Positions 11,712 to 24,185 are shown, counted from the stretch's first letter. The stretch: 64,000 bases of DNA from Heterobilharzia americana (GCA_944470555.2 OX104130.1:76265160-76329159), one strand, 5' to 3'. The notes: a model not told the origin generated them from the letters alone. Translations and numbers: made by a program.

Positions 11712-12205
11712 TCGGAACCATCGGCTGGATGTACCTGCCTTCTAGTTAGCGATGTTGTTCCCACAAAAACTCAAACTCGGTACCGATCGCTTCATACGCC
11801 ATAGCGTTATCCAGTAGGACACCCAATCACAATAGCTACTTCATATGTGATGCGTATAGTTGTATATGATGTTGTTTGTATTATGTCACCATTGATTGGG
11901 CTGAATAGGTTTATCTCTATTGGTATATGAGCTGATGAGCCGATGGTGGCCTAGTGAATAACCCACTGACGCTTGAAGCAATGAGTGCCAGTTTTGAGTC
12001 TTAGTGGAAACAACATAGCTCACTAGGGAGCTAGCACATCCAGCTGACGAGTCCTAAATTGGACAAAACTCACGCCCAGGATTCCTCTGCTAGCCGAAAT
12101 ATAGGTAATATGAAGGCATCCGCACAGCAGCCCATATGCCATTAAAGACTGATCAATTCGGTCAAATCAACGACGGGATAATACAAGGAACATCTGATAA
12201 AACTA
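11712..12205. mobile_element. SMalpha-like repeats, mosaic head-to-head cluster
   Basis: A minus hammerhead/tRNA piece (11,712-11,850) is followed by a minus 3' tail (about 11,868-11,935, TGTATTATGTCACCATTGAT). A nearly complete plus copy (11,940-12,205) follows, with tail AATCAACGACGGGATAATAC. The plus hammerhead has CTGACGA, but GGACAAAA replaces GGACGAAA, so the G12 equivalent is lost and cleavage is unlikely. Confidence 0.7.
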
Positions 12206-12267
12206 TTAATTTCAGTTATCAGCCTGACTATACGAGACAGCTTTGGTTTGGAAGATTTGTATCATTG

Positions 12268-12418
12268 ATAATGAGAGGTTATTGAAGATGAAATGAAATC
12301 TGATATGATCAGCAGCTCAGTTGGTACATCACCAGGTCAGCGACCGGGAAACCAGTGGTTCGAATCCTGCCACGAACTAGATTTTTACTTCATCTTCAAT
12401 CATTACCCAGTATTAATT
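12268..12418 (+). mobile_element. tRNA-like foldback element (family B), short form
   Basis: A tRNA-like core (CAGCTCAGTTGGTACATCAC, then GTTCGAATCC) is flanked by inverted repeats of about 25 bases: TTGAAGATGAAATGAAATCT at the left and its near reverse complement AGATTTTTACTTCATCTTCA at the right. Non-coding. Confidence 0.65.
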
Positions 12419-13433
12419 TTAGCTTCAGACTTTTGCAAATGGCTTCACTTCCACTGCACAAGTCTCACTGGAGATTCTACATTCCAAAAAGTGTCAAATG
12501 TGCTCTATTTTGATTTACATGTATATATATATATATCTTGGCCTTCTGATATCTTCCTGATGTTGGAGAAATCTTTAGAGTAAGCAACTACAGAAGAAAG
12601 GTGAGAGTTTCTGGCATTAATAAACCTCAAATTTTGAACTTCCCTGAGTCCCCATATTTAGCCTACCTTGCCCTATTTCTCCTTAATCTCCTGGAAAAAA
12701 ATATACTGTGATACATAGGTATTTGAAGACTGTAAAAAGAACTAGAGGTATACCTCTAACTCTTCCTGTGAATAGACATCTTGATGAATACAAACCGCTG
12801 ACAGAAGTTACTTTATCAGCTGATAAGCGACCTTTTGCATTAGCGGTTCTCTGTTAAACATGATGTTGCGCACATACGACTAAATACAAAGATTCTACCA
12901 TATCTTAGTTAGATCACATCCTGTGCGAAAGAGAAATTGTTATAAACAAACACATTACTCAACTTCGTCATCCTGAATGGTACAACGATTATTTGAGATT
13001 ACTGTCATCCATCTCTTAAGAATCTAATCAGGACATATGCATATTGACAACAATTATTTCTCATGTTTTTGAAAAAGTTGTAAATTGTTTTTATTGTTGT
13101 GGTTGATTCAGTACCTGTATATGCTAAGAATTTTGTATAGTTTATGAAAATATTGTTCATAATAAAAATATTTTAGTTATGCATGTAGGTGTTTTAACTT
13201 GTTTTTGTCTTTAACTATCTCTCATTCAAAGCCTTTAAACTTTCATCTCCTTTTGAAGTGCTAAAGTTGCTGGTGAAAAGAAGTTTATTCAATACTTGGT
13301 AGTGTTAAACAGTAACATTTGAGAATGTGAATTTTTATCTCTTTCTGAACTCAATCAAACCTAATCAAAGTCGAGTAACGCTCGAAATAAAGGAATTCGT
13401 ATGCTATTAGAGACTGATTAATCCAGTCCTGTG
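12419..13433. other. No gene recognised
   Basis: AT-rich. A short open frame that begins in the family B element runs into it to 12,583. No motif is visible. Confidence 0.5.
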
Positions 13434-13850
13434 TATGATACGTGTAATTTCCCGTTGCTATAAAGAGCTGAATCGCTCAACATCTCTGTTATCAGATGGG
13501 CCCCTATGCGGATCCTCGATACTGAGAGATATTCATGATGTTACATTGATCTTGGTGACTAGCAGAGGAATCCAGAATGAGCCTTTCGTCCTCTCCTAAC
13601 AATGATTTCAAGTGGTCCAGTCTGCTGTAACCATGGGAAACAACAACTGATACCCGTTGCACAATAGGTGGCTGTCTTGTCTCATCGGCTTAGTAGATAA
13701 CGCCCTGGAGTTTGAAGCAGTGAGTGCTGAGCTCAAGCCTCAGTGAGAACAACATCGCCCACTGGGATGCAGGCACATCCAGCTGACGAGTGCCAAATAG
13801 GTCAAAACTCACGTCCTCGATTCCTCTGCTGGTCAAAAAGATCAAAATAA
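13434..13850. mobile_element. SMalpha-like repeats, head-to-head pair
   Basis: The minus piece (about 13,434-13,630) shows a tail and GACTAGCAGAGGAATCCAG, then a scrambled hammerhead. The plus copy (about 13,650-13,850) has CGGCTTAGTAGATAACGCCC at the A box. Its hammerhead reads CTGACGA but GGTCAAAA at the second core, so it is probably inactive. Confidence 0.65.
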
Positions 13851-14239
13851 AATTTTGTTAACTCCCTCATTTATGCAGTACCATAAGATTCGTCAGAATT
13901 ACAGCTGAGCTTAGTGAATATACTGTACAATGCTTGTAATACCGATTTTAGATCATTTTTCCCGGAATCTCCAACAAAGAATTTCACGTGTGTACATTGA
14001 TCGGTCACTGGAAAGCAACCAATCTCGAATTACTTATTCTTGAGTGTTGATCGATTTCTGTCGATCATTTTACAATGTAACCACCTTGGTAGGAGGCACA
14101 GCATCGCTGTTCACTTTGATAGATGTTATTGGTTAGAGAAAATTTGCAGAAAGCCATTCTCACCCTCGCTTTCATGCTTGTTGGGATTCGGTGAAGATTA
14201 TGAACGATAGGCCGATATGCCAGTCACTTAAGAGAATAG

Positions 14240-14740
14240 TTATACTTATACTCGGTGATGACTGAAATTGGGAGAAAAACCTTAGTGGCGGTACGATCCA
14301 AACCACCGACCACCAGGTCACCGGCCCTGTGTTTTACCAACTGAGCTACTTAGTCTAACTGCTGACTAGATTTTTATTGCACTCCAATCTCCAAGAGTTT
14401 TGCCCGACTAACACGTGAATTCGTGATGAGCTACCATCGCTTGATAATACTCACACTGGCTACCCAGTCAGGAGTTCTCGTCTCATTCTAAATCTAACCC
14501 AGTTAGAGAGGAGGAGCATCATACTGATTGTCATTTTAACTATCTGATATAGCAATGCTTTGTCAGACTATTATTTATACTGGGTGATGATTGGAGGTGA
14601 GATGAAAATTTGTTAGGGTACTGGGCGGGAAACCCAGTGGTCTCAGGTTCGAATCCTGCCGTGGTCTAAATTTTCATTTCACTTTCAATCATTACCCAGT
14701 ATAAATACTAGTCTGCCAAGCCACGGCTATCTCAGATGGT
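14240..14740. mobile_element. tRNA-like foldback element (family B), with a 72-base inverted repeat
   Basis: The left part has a minus-strand tRNA-like segment (about 14,281-14,360) and the common interior (14,360-14,540). The right part is a compact hairpin. Arms at about 14,540-14,612 and 14,667-14,738 are inverted repeats, both including a close version of GACTAGTATTTATACTGGGT. They flank a tRNA-like core with GGTTCGAATCCTGCC. No coding capacity. Confidence 0.7.
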
Positions 14741-15094
14741 CAAAATTAAGATAATTATACATTGGTTTTCTGGATAACGTTTCACACATCTAAACCTTAT
14801 AAAACTAGGACGATTGACAGTCTTGTGCTGTGGCACAAACACACAGGTCCCCTCACCCCAGTGACCACATACTTATTCCAATTAGTGAATTTCTTTTTCG
14901 AAATAGAGTAGACCATAGAAAACGACTTATCATTTAGATCTGGACGACGGAACTGTAAAACTCTTGTTAAAATGTCACTACACTAATTACTGTAATAATT
15001 GTATAAATTATTATTTTATCACTGATTAAAATTTAGTGTTTGAAAGGTGGGTTCTTTCTAGAAAGTATTTTCCATCCAAATATTTTTCACACAG
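14741..15094. other. No gene recognised
   Basis: AT-rich sequence between two repeat families, with no visible motif. Confidence 0.5.
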
Positions 15095-15490
15095 TGAATT
15101 ATACTTCTTCGTCGTAGACCGACATCAGTTGGAGGAACGATGGAAACCTAGGAGGACTGGACAGCCAACTGTTTAGTCCTAGTATGGGACTACTCAGCAG
15201 TGAGCACCCACGACCCCACCAGGGATCAAACCCGCGACCTCCAGGTTCCGTGGCCAGCACATTACCATTGGGCCAGTGGGTCAGAATCCAATCGTCCATA
15301 TTTCCAACTTCTGTTAGCTCACGATATAGCGCAACCGCCACCCAATGTCATCGTTGAGTAACCGTCCTCACGACCATCAGGCTTTGCACTTACCGGTCAC
15401 GACTTCTCATACTAGGATGAAACAGATGTCCAGTGGTCCCAGGTTTCCCTTGTTCCTCCAACTGATATCAGTCTACGATAAATAACAACT
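15095..15490. mobile_element. tRNA-like repeat family C, minus unit with opposed plus tail
   Basis: On the minus strand, a conserved leader (AATATGGACGATTGGATTCT, ending near 15,283) precedes a tRNA-like core with B-box-like GGGTTTGATCCC (near 15,225) and ends CTCCAACTGATGTCGGTCTA. A plus-strand tail with the same ending (CTCCAACTGATATCAGTCTA, 15,455-15,475) lies on the right, so the locus has inverted ends. An 80-codon minus frame runs through it but is a by-product of the repeat. Confidence 0.6.
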
Positions 15491-17180
15491 TGAAATATTT
15501 CCAAATCTCCACGACTCCCTCAAAATTCAATTATACTTCTTGTCAAGGACTGCAGTAAGACAATAAAACAAGAGAAAAAATAATCACCAACTAAGCGAAA
15601 GGAATAAAAACAATAAAACTAGCGAAACACAATAGTTGTAACATTTTTCGGAGTGGATTGGAGTTTAAAAATCAGTTCATAATGGAAAAATATGCAATTT
15701 TCACCTTATTATACGTTGATGAGGTGTAAACTATATTCACCCTAATGCTTTGCTAACTAGTAATTTTTGTATTGTTGTGCATGAGTGCATTTTTGCATGC
15801 TTACATGTAGGCGCTCAGTTGACAATCCCTTCAGTTCTCCTTCTTTATAGATCATCTTAAGTTATCAAGCGTCACTAGCGTAGAGCAGACAAACTTAACG
15901 TAAGCTCTTTGGTCGCCTTGCAAATGTGAATCTTGCACAACGTAGTGTGTTTACGTCTGTTTCTCATACTCCTTCAGGGTGACCTTCAAAGACTCTAAGA
16001 ACGGAAACGCGAAGAGACAAAAACGCTTCATAAAAAATGATTCTTTTTCGGTTACAACACTTTGGAAGATATTGTTTCTCATCATGAAAACGAAGCAACC
16101 CGTCCTCAGTTTGCTCCCTTTTATAGTACCTTTGGATTTCGTGCAACTAATAACATGGGACATTTCATCGTCTATTTTAAATGGACAACAGGTGACACAG
16201 GGAGTGAGGGGAAGGGGTACAAAATAAGGGTTTTAAAAAAATTATTACAGTGACCAAATGTATTTCGTCTTATCAGTTCTATGCATACTATTTTACTAAA
16301 CAATATTGGATGAAAGGCAAAAATATTGAAGTGGTAGAGAATAATACCACCTTAGGATATGCCTGTCAAGATTGAGTTGTACACATATCTAATGTTTTCA
16401 CTTACAGAAGTTTCAATGTCATGCTAGAAATTGTCATCATTGCATTGATGTTTCATGAGGAAGTGAAGCCAAATTATTGGTCATCAATATTTAACAGTAA
16501 GCTCCTTGATTGTGTCCAAAATGACTGAACCCTGGTTAAGTGTATAGATGTGTTTTGAACTTGACTGAATGACATTTTGCTTCCGATGTTCACAGAGAGG
16601 TATCCGACTACATTACTGGATGATCTTCGTCCTAACTGATTGGTGTTTTTTGTTGGAAAGAACTCAAGATCATGTTGATTTAAGGTTTTATCCAATAGAT
16701 TTCTTTTTGAATCATTGATGTTCTAATGATAGTTTGCAATTGGATACTGGAACTCCTTGCAAAACACTAAAATAACTACAGCAATAACAACAACCTGTTT
16801 TATGCGGTCACAGCTAACTGATGAAACTATTCTGCATCTTTTCTATTATAGTCAATGTCTGGCTATTAACAAAGTTCTCAGTTGAGAAACATTATGGCTA
16901 ATTTTTTCCATTACATTTGTTTAACTACTGTTACCTGGAACAGATACTGTGATAATTTCCCATAAGACTGAAGTATTAACTTATATTAAAGAAAATTGGA
17001 TAAATAGTAATGTTCTCTCAGATACTGGGAAATAACCTGCTCAATACTGAGTTGAAACACTTTTCCACAAAGTTATACAAGTAATATTTTCCAATTTATT
17101 CATTCATAGAAGTCTATCTGGATAAGCAATAATCCAAGATTCTCAATCAACTGTTGCAGAGATTATGTCATAATTTGCTT
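15491..17180. other. No gene recognised; short unexplained frames
   Basis: The frame at 16,041-16,253 (plus) reads EDIVSHHENEATRP and onward. It looks less random than its neighbours but has no recognisable domain, and a second plus frame (15,979-16,227) and two minus frames overlap it. A minus frame at 16,474-16,695 is also unassigned. A host exon is possible but unsupported. Confidence 0.3.
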
Positions 17181-17185
17181 ATTGG

Positions 17186-17660
17186 TGGCTAGCAGTGGAG
17201 CTGAGGATGCACGTTTCGTCCTATCCCAGGCTCGTCGGCTGGATGTACTTGCACCTCAGAGAGTGACGCTGTTCCAGCCGGGACTTGAATTCAACACCTA
17301 TAGCTCCAAGGCATTATCCACTAGGCTACTGGATCCAAGTGGTTGACATCTGTTGACATGTGGGCTCTTATGAGGATGCATAAAGGATAAAGCCTTGGTG
17401 TTTGAAGCGATAAGTGCCTGGCTCGAGTCTCTGTGGGAACAACATTACTCACTGGAGTGCAGGTACATCCACCTGCTGAGTCTAAAATAGGACGAAAAGC
17501 CCGTTCTGCATTCCACTGCTAGCCACAATCAAGCAAATTACGAAATAATCAATAATTAGGCAATATCGAGGTATCTTCTTAGGATTCTACGTGTTAACAG
17601 AGATCGGTCGATTCTATCCAGAAGAAAAACGGGAAATAACTAGTATCACTAAATAATAAT
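17186..17660. mobile_element. SMalpha-like repeats, head-to-head pair
   Basis: The minus copy (17,186-17,345) runs from GGTGGCTAGCAGTGGAGC to ATTATCCACTAGGC. Its hammerhead has CCGACGA (one core change) with GAAA kept. The plus copy (about 17,370-17,660) has GGATAAAGCCTTGGTGTTTG, a hammerhead altered to CTGCTGA with GAAA, a GCTAGCC end and a tail. Confidence 0.7.
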
Positions 17661-18039
17661 AAATCATGATGTTTGAGGTCAGCTAGGTTGAAACTGAGGT
17701 CAAACATCCCTCCTTAACACTGGCTAGTGAAGACGCTCCATACAATCTATTGGTTGCATGGTTACATAATGATCATAGGAAATGACTGTCAACAGTTTGA
17801 AACCATAGAAAGTTTAGAAGCAGTACTATCAAAGACATCCTCAGCTGAGGTGTTGCAACCGTCTCTTCCATTCTGTTTTCCAATAGTTTCTTTAGCTAAT
17901 TTCACTCTTGTCATTATAACAGTTTCTCGACTTTGATATTTCAGACCAACTTTAAGTTCACTTCTGGGTATTTGTAAAGAGCAAGAACAACAATAGGAGC
18001 AGGACAAATCGATCTATTTTATTTTGGTTACGTCTTGTT

Positions 18040-18190
18040 AACTATTTACTACCTGATATGATTATGAGCGATAATTTATGCTCAAAACGTAATCAAGTAA
18101 ATAATACTGTATCACTGTGCGCTATACATCAAATAAACAAATCTAATATGGAATTACACTCTACTACAGTGCCCAAGTTTTACACTTATA
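18040..18190 (+). mobile_element. PLE-A 3' end
   Basis: It matches 4960-5075 and 47,470-47,610 through GATAATTTATGCTCAAAACG and the following AATAAACAAATCTAATATGG. A GAGC/GCTC hairpin sits just before the AAAAC. The 350 bases before it hold two opposed short frames (17,727-17,936 and 18,007-17,789) that I cannot place in the PLE. Confidence 0.6.
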
Positions 18191-18984
18191 TTTACGACCT
18201 TGAATATCAAAATATGTAGTTTAACTAAAACGTTCAACATACTTTAATTGATTGAAAGAAAACAGAACATCGGTTAGTGGTTAAGATGGACAAGAATAGC
18301 CAAAAAGTAAAGAACAATCATGACGGCGAATTCAAAGGAGATTAATAAACACTGACAAATAGTCACAAACGTATACATAATTCAACGGAAGTTTCTTCAG
18401 TAATGCTGACAACATGGATAGCAACTAAAATACATAGATTGCGTAAGCTAATCAGTCATACGATAAGTAGACAAACTATTATGAGTCAATCTTAATTAGT
18501 AAGAAAAATCCGATACGAACAAAAGGTGACTCAACCAAAATAAAACTCAAGAGATAAGCATCTAAATCTGATCAAGGATGATGTAATCAAACAAAAGTCA
18601 AGAAGCGATACTAAGGTGGACATAAGTTGATTATAGCCTCTTTTTGAGCACAAAAATCAGTTTTGAGGTGTTTGATGGCTACAGCCTCAGTAAATTTCAG
18701 GAGGACTGAGCTTATTTGTTTATTTATTATCGGGAAGGAATTGAGAATGTCCGTTTGATGTCCAGTGTCAATCGGATTCCGAGCAACTCAGCTGTTCAGA
18801 GTGTTACTTCCCTAAGCTGTGGGCTCTTTGGAATGTTAATTGATTGGAAACAGTCGACATAAAGTCCTGGAAGTAGGTTTGATACTTGTGAGCACTCACC
18901 ACCAAGATATGTCTGTAACCTTGAGGGAACCGATGTCTCCACACCCAGTGTTTTAGTCAGCAACTCTACTTGTCAGCTATCATT
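18191..18984. other. No gene recognised
   Basis: AT-rich sequence up to the 3' end of the RTE element. The last 200 bases contain a possible decayed tRNA-like stretch (AGGTTTGATACTT near 18,872) that I could not assign to a family. Confidence 0.4.
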
Positions 18985-19905
18985 ATTATTATTACTATTA
19001 TTAGTCCCTTGGGTTCCTAGTGGAACATAGGGCTTCAGTAGCACGCCTCCAGTGACCTCTGTTCTCTGAGATCTTTTGAACCTGGTCCCACGACAGACCA
19101 CAACCTCTCATTTCCTCCTCGCACGACCTCCTCCATGTCACCCTCGGACGTCCAACTCGTCGCTTCCCATGGGGATTCCACTCGAGTGACTGGCCTGACG
19201 CGTGATGTCCTCAGTCGGCCTTCTCAGTGCATGGCCAATCCATCTCCACTTCCTCCTGCATATTTGTTGCGTGATAGGTTCGTTCCCAGAGTTCCTTGTT
19301 GCTTATTCTTTCTGGCCATCTGATCTTCAGTAACGAGCCAGCGTAGGCAGTTGTTGATGAATGTCTGTAGTTTATTGGAAATCCCTTTCGTGACGCGCCA
19401 AGTCTCTGAGCCATACAAGAGCACTGACTTGACGTTGGTGTTGAAGATCCGGATCTTGTTCCACATGCTGAGTGCAGAAGATCTCCACACTGGTTTCAGG
19501 CTAATGAACGCCTGTCTTGCTTTTCCGATTCTGACTTTGACGTCCTCGTCCGTCCCGTCTGTAGTTGAAACAATGCTTCCTAGATAAGTGAAGGAGGTTA
19601 CTTCCTTCAAGTTTCTCCCGTTGACGGTGATTGGAGTTTGTTGTTGTTGTTGATGGTGGTGGTGCGGTATCTTCATCACCTCTGTCTTCTCTATATTCAC
19701 CTGAAGTCCCGTCTTAGCTGCCTCTTCTATCAACTTGTTAGTTTTTGCCTGCAGATCTTCAAGTTTATGTGACATCAGGCACAAGTCATCGGCGAAATCC
19801 AAGTCTTCTAGGTTCTTTTCCGCCGTCCAGCGTATCCCCCTCTTCTCGCTGCCTACTGTTTGCTGCATGATCCAGTCCATGTTATCAAGTGTTATCAAGT
19901 CAACA
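18985..19905 (-). pseudogene. RTE-clade LINE, 5'-truncated, best-preserved RT end
   Basis: A minus-strand frame of 224 codons (19,898-19,224) covers the C-terminal half of the RT. It reads DWIMQQ at the start, then LDFADDLCLMSHK (the catalytic FADD box, intact), GLQVNIEKTEVMKI (motif D region), a His/Gln-rich insert coded by GTT/GGT repeats, SFTYLGSIVS and LLYGSETW. The element continues to a 3' end of TTATTATTATTACTATTATT on the plus strand. It starts abruptly just upstream of the FADD box, so the endonuclease and most of the RT are absent. No stop interrupts the frame until near the normal C-terminus. That makes it the youngest-looking RTE copy here, but it cannot move by itself. Confidence 0.85.
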
Positions 19906-19910
19906 TTAAA

Positions 19911-22900
19911 AAGGAACTAGGAGAAAATGATTCTTCGAAATATGTGTAGAAGGGTATCCAATTAAAATTCATCATTCACACAAACCCAAATATTTTACAC
20001 ATATGACTGACATAAATGATCAAAAATGTCAGCATTATGCGTAACTAACATTGTCATTAATCTGAAATAATAGACACCATGAAAGCCCAGTATCCTACAA
20101 TGTAAACAATATAATAATAAGGAAATACGTCGCCTTCGGATAAAATGAGATCGCTTATCATTGTAGTAAGATAAACTGATGTACCTGACTGTAAATAATC
20201 GACCATTGAGAAAAGATAAACTCTTCAACCAATAAAAGTAATTTATTTACAAGTTTAATGGTAGACTACTATTGTCACTGCCTAGTTGTACTTATCTAAA
20301 CCGCGTGATTCTTTTGCATTCACTTCTACCACTGACCTTCATGTGAATAATCTCATGCATGTGTGACTTTAAAGGCCATCTCAGTAACCATTAGAATAAT
20401 CAGCCAAGTTTGTTGATTTCGCTTCAGAAGTTAGGTTATTTTGTATAATATGAAGCAACTAATTTGCTATTTCTATCCTTGTTGGCCTAACTTTTAAAGT
20501 TATCTCATAAAATTGATGAGTATATACTGTAGTTAGTTTCATAATCTGAAAATATCCCAGGTATCAGAAGGCTTGATATCAAACTAACCAAATTTGTCAG
20601 CAGACACACGCATATTGACGCATTCGAAAATGAGCTACACCTTTATGTTAGTGCTATGACTGGTAATGCAACCTAGTAGTCTACGAATAATACTAACCTA
20701 ACGTGCAAAGAATCTGTTGTAATCACCAATCAGAAAGTTAACAACGGTACTGTCAGAAGACGAAAATAAGAAGAGAAGATGGACAGTTGACAGTGAGCCT
20801 TTACTGTCTCAGCAAAAGTCAAAAACAGTTGACAGTGATGCTAAATATATACATTTATAAACTACCTTGACAAAACACCGAATTCACTGATAAGTTAAAT
20901 GAGTTAACAATCTATGAGATTTTAGCCCTCAGAAGCAGTGAGAAAAACAAAAGATGACCACAGCACCAAAAGAGTGCGAAAAAAACAATAATAAACTTAT
21001 CAAATATCAGGTAAAATTAGGGGTATATTACAGTTTGCAACAGTCCTACCACCTATCCATCCAACTTTGTTTAAATTGGACGAAATTTCAACTACCGCCC
21101 AACATCGTTCAAGTTTCAATCGAATCAAATCCATTTGCCGTATGTAAGTATTAATCCGAGTATAATAAGAATGTTATTCACTTCCTCTTTCACTTTGACA
21201 ATAAAAATGCAAGTAGATTATGTAAACTGAACATTACAGTCTTGGGGAGGTATCATGTGATACAACGAGTGCAGCTACTCAAAACCAAAGTAAACAGAAA
21301 CAATATAAAATAACAATTTTTTAGCTGTTAGAACTCATACCTAAACTACAGTTACCAAAATGCATTGACAACCAAGTTAATAATAATAATAATGATAATA
21401 ATAATAACTTTATTCCAAACTGTATGTATGGTATTCTCAGCATGTAATTTTTTAACAATTTACTGCTAGAATAATACTGTCAGACAAAATGGTTACTGCA
21501 CCTGTATGATGCTAATAATAACAGGATTCAAGGCAATAATGTGAAATAAACAACTGGTTCTGAATGGACATCAGGTCCATAATGAAGGATCAACAGAAAT
21601 GTAAGCGTAATTTTGGTAGTGGCAGTTCATTCAAATGATAGAAAAATCTGCAATTCAATCTAAGCATCTGACGGATAGAAATATGATGTACTTTTTTGTG
21701 GTGAAAAGTTCATTTCCATATAAAGTAACTTTTTTTCTCTGCTTTGTTATTAACTCGAGAAACGGTGAGTTGAAAACAGTTTAAAAATTTGCCAGAGTGC
21801 TTGATAAGTTCAAACAACATGCTTAAATGATTAAAACAAACTGATAGGAAAAATGTTGATGAAAAATGCTTGGTGGATGAATTTGGTAGCCCAAGGATCA
21901 AGCGAGCCGCCACATGCGATAAATATATGACTGAACAAGATGAAGACTTAGAAACCATTCATGTTAATCTGTAGATATCGTTAGTCAAATTAGAGTGATC
22001 TAAACACTAAACGGTCGTTTTGTATCTTCAGGGCGAAATTCATCAGTAGTATATGCGAAGAAATTAGCCTCAAACAAAGAAATGTTCTGACCAACTGGTC
22101 TTGGTTCTCTGACACTGATGAACTGGGTTATTCGAAGAGGATTATCGATATGCGAATTATTTATTAATCGTACATTTAATAGTAATGTTTCTCACATTTG
22201 AAAACTATATAAACAGTTCAACTGGAGTTTCGAAAAGGTTTCTACTAGGAACTACACATTCAGGATCACAGTGCTTGATATCTGACACAAAACCCTAGAG
22301 AAGGGAGAAACTAATAAACTGTCAGAAATCTCAACGTGGATAGTGGAATTTATTGACCTTCCTTGGCAGAAAACGTTATCAAGTAACTTAAAACCCTATT
22401 TCATCTTTCTGACCGTAAGTAGAAAGAGATTTAAGGACAGGAGATACGTAAAATAGCCCTAAATTGAACTCCAGTTGACCAACTAAGAACTTCTCTATAA
22501 TTCAATTAACAAACTATCCTACAAACAAACTATCTACTAAAAAAACTATCTCATGTAGCCTGAACACATACAAATCAATAGATTTTTCAAGTTGGATTAG
22601 ATGTTTTTTGACAATTAAAATGACCAAAAGTGAACAGTCGCATCCCTGTCGTTACATTTCTGACAGACTCCGATGACCCATGTGCATTCGCAAGAACTAT
22701 ATTTAATAGTATGAACGATAAGTGATAGCGAACATGAAAATTAGGTCATGTTTTCTTCAAGTATGCAACATATAAAATACTGCACCAAGGCATTTTTCAT
22801 TCAGCTTAGTCTCTGTGCTCCTTTCTTTAAGGGACAGACTTTGATCAACACTGATTAGTCCTCTGCCAGTGATAGGAAACCAGACTAAAAAAGGGTTTTG

Positions 22901-23499
22901 ATCTATGCTCGAGTGCAATTAGAACGATCTTATTGGGTTGACTAATTTTCAGTGAACTAACGTGAATGAAGCTAAATAGGCCTTCTTCTTAACGTTTTCC
23001 AAAGCATAAGGACCTTGTAGGAAGTAGTTTTTATTCGTATACATTTTGAGCATATCCACACTTCAGGATCATTATTTAATTACCTACTTTTGAATTGCAT
23101 TTAGTCACTTCAGCCACTTCGTTTACTGACTAGTAGTTCTTGTAGTGAATATGCCACTAGCTGATGTCAGCGTTTGATGGGGACAGTTTTCAATACTTCT
23201 TTCTCTTCACAAGGTACCTTCTTTAGTGCATTCTATCATCATTCGATTTCTTAAAAATCGCCAGTTGATTATCAGTCCTTCTTCTGATTTTATACAGTCT
23301 ACTTCTCAAATTTTGCATCATTCTCTCACACAAACACAAACATGTATAAGCATGAACTAAGCTGTATCCAAGGTTGAGGATCAGCTAACTATTTTTTTTA
23401 ATCTATGTTACTTAGAAACGCCCCCTTGACTTTCGAAGGTGAATAAGTGTATGACGTAAAATCCTATGGGAAAACGATCATTAGCCACTTAGAATGTTA
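19911..23499. other. No gene recognised
   Basis: A long AT-rich stretch. At 20,355-20,410 a sequence containing TGACTTTAAAGGCCATCTCA resembles a dispersed motif at 25.0 and 27.3 kb. None of the short open frames (for example 20,954-21,154 or 21,958-21,710 minus) shows a domain. Confidence 0.45.
21378..21408 (+). repeat. TAA/TGA microsatellite
   Basis: Imperfect run of TAA units with one TGA. Similar runs mark RTE 3' ends, but no RTE sequence flanks this one. Confidence 0.85.
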
Positions 23500-24185
23500 C
23501 CATCAGTCATCACCCAGTATCACTACAAATTTGTCAAACCATGGCCATTTCGGGTAGTGAAAATGATAATCAAAATGACGTTCCTCCTCTCTAATTCAGT
23601 AAGATTTCGATCAGGATGAGAACTCCCGACTGGGTAACTAGCGTGAATACGATCAAACGATAGCAATGCATCATGAATTCACAGGACACTCGGGTAAAAC
23701 ATGACAGAAAGTCGTCTGAATAAAAATCAACATTCTAAATCATCAGCCACTAAGGTAGAAGTTTTTGCCTTCAACCTTGTTTCATGTTACTATGTGGGCA
23801 AGAAAAATCTCATTGGACAATTTCTCAACTTCTAAACTAATAACTTCATTTTTAGAGGAAAAACTATACATGAATGGTGTGCTTCTCGTAAAATAAATTC
23901 GCCTTCTCCACAGTCACACTTCCATCTTTTCTCTCTCATTTACGTGGCTCAGTGAAGTATAAAATAGTGAGGGAGAATATTCTCTATGCATATCGCATCC
24001 AAGTATCTCATTACGTTAGTAGCATTATCACATCTCATATTATTCTGTTAGTGACTTGCATTCAGTCACTTCAAAACTTTTGTTAACTGAGGTGAAATAA
24101 GAGTTTGTTCAGTAGTCGGGCCTCATCGCCGAGTTGTAAGAGCACTGGGCTGATAACCCAATGGCCGCAGGTTCAAATTTTCACT
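23500..24185 (+). mobile_element. Family B composite: interior, 330-base module and Ile-like tRNA-like end
   Basis: Positions 23,500-23,745 are the family B interior in reverse. The segment 23,780-24,115 is not in the other family B copies except the inverted copy at 29,685-30,031. The right end (24,117-24,177) is tRNA-like, with CGCCGAGTTGTAAGAGC, an anticodon-like GAT at 24,152-24,154 inside a CTGGG/CCCA stem, and GGTTCAAAT. It resembles a tRNA-Ile but lacks a closed acceptor stem. The uninterrupted order shows what the 29.5-32.3 kb copy looked like before an RTE inserted. Confidence 0.65.

Noticed and set aside
19621..19680. His/Gln repeat encoded in the RTE frame, considered as a metal-binding tract
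   Set aside because: Similar GTT/GGT-rich repeats sit at the same place in other RTE copies (31.3, 35.1, 45.6 and 62.8 kb) with different amino acids. It is a simple-sequence insert in the element.
24117..24177. Possible tRNA-Ile gene with a GAT anticodon
   Set aside because: The anticodon arm and B box are good, but the acceptor stem does not close and it sits at the end of a repeat with inverted copies elsewhere. It is a tRNA-derived repeat.
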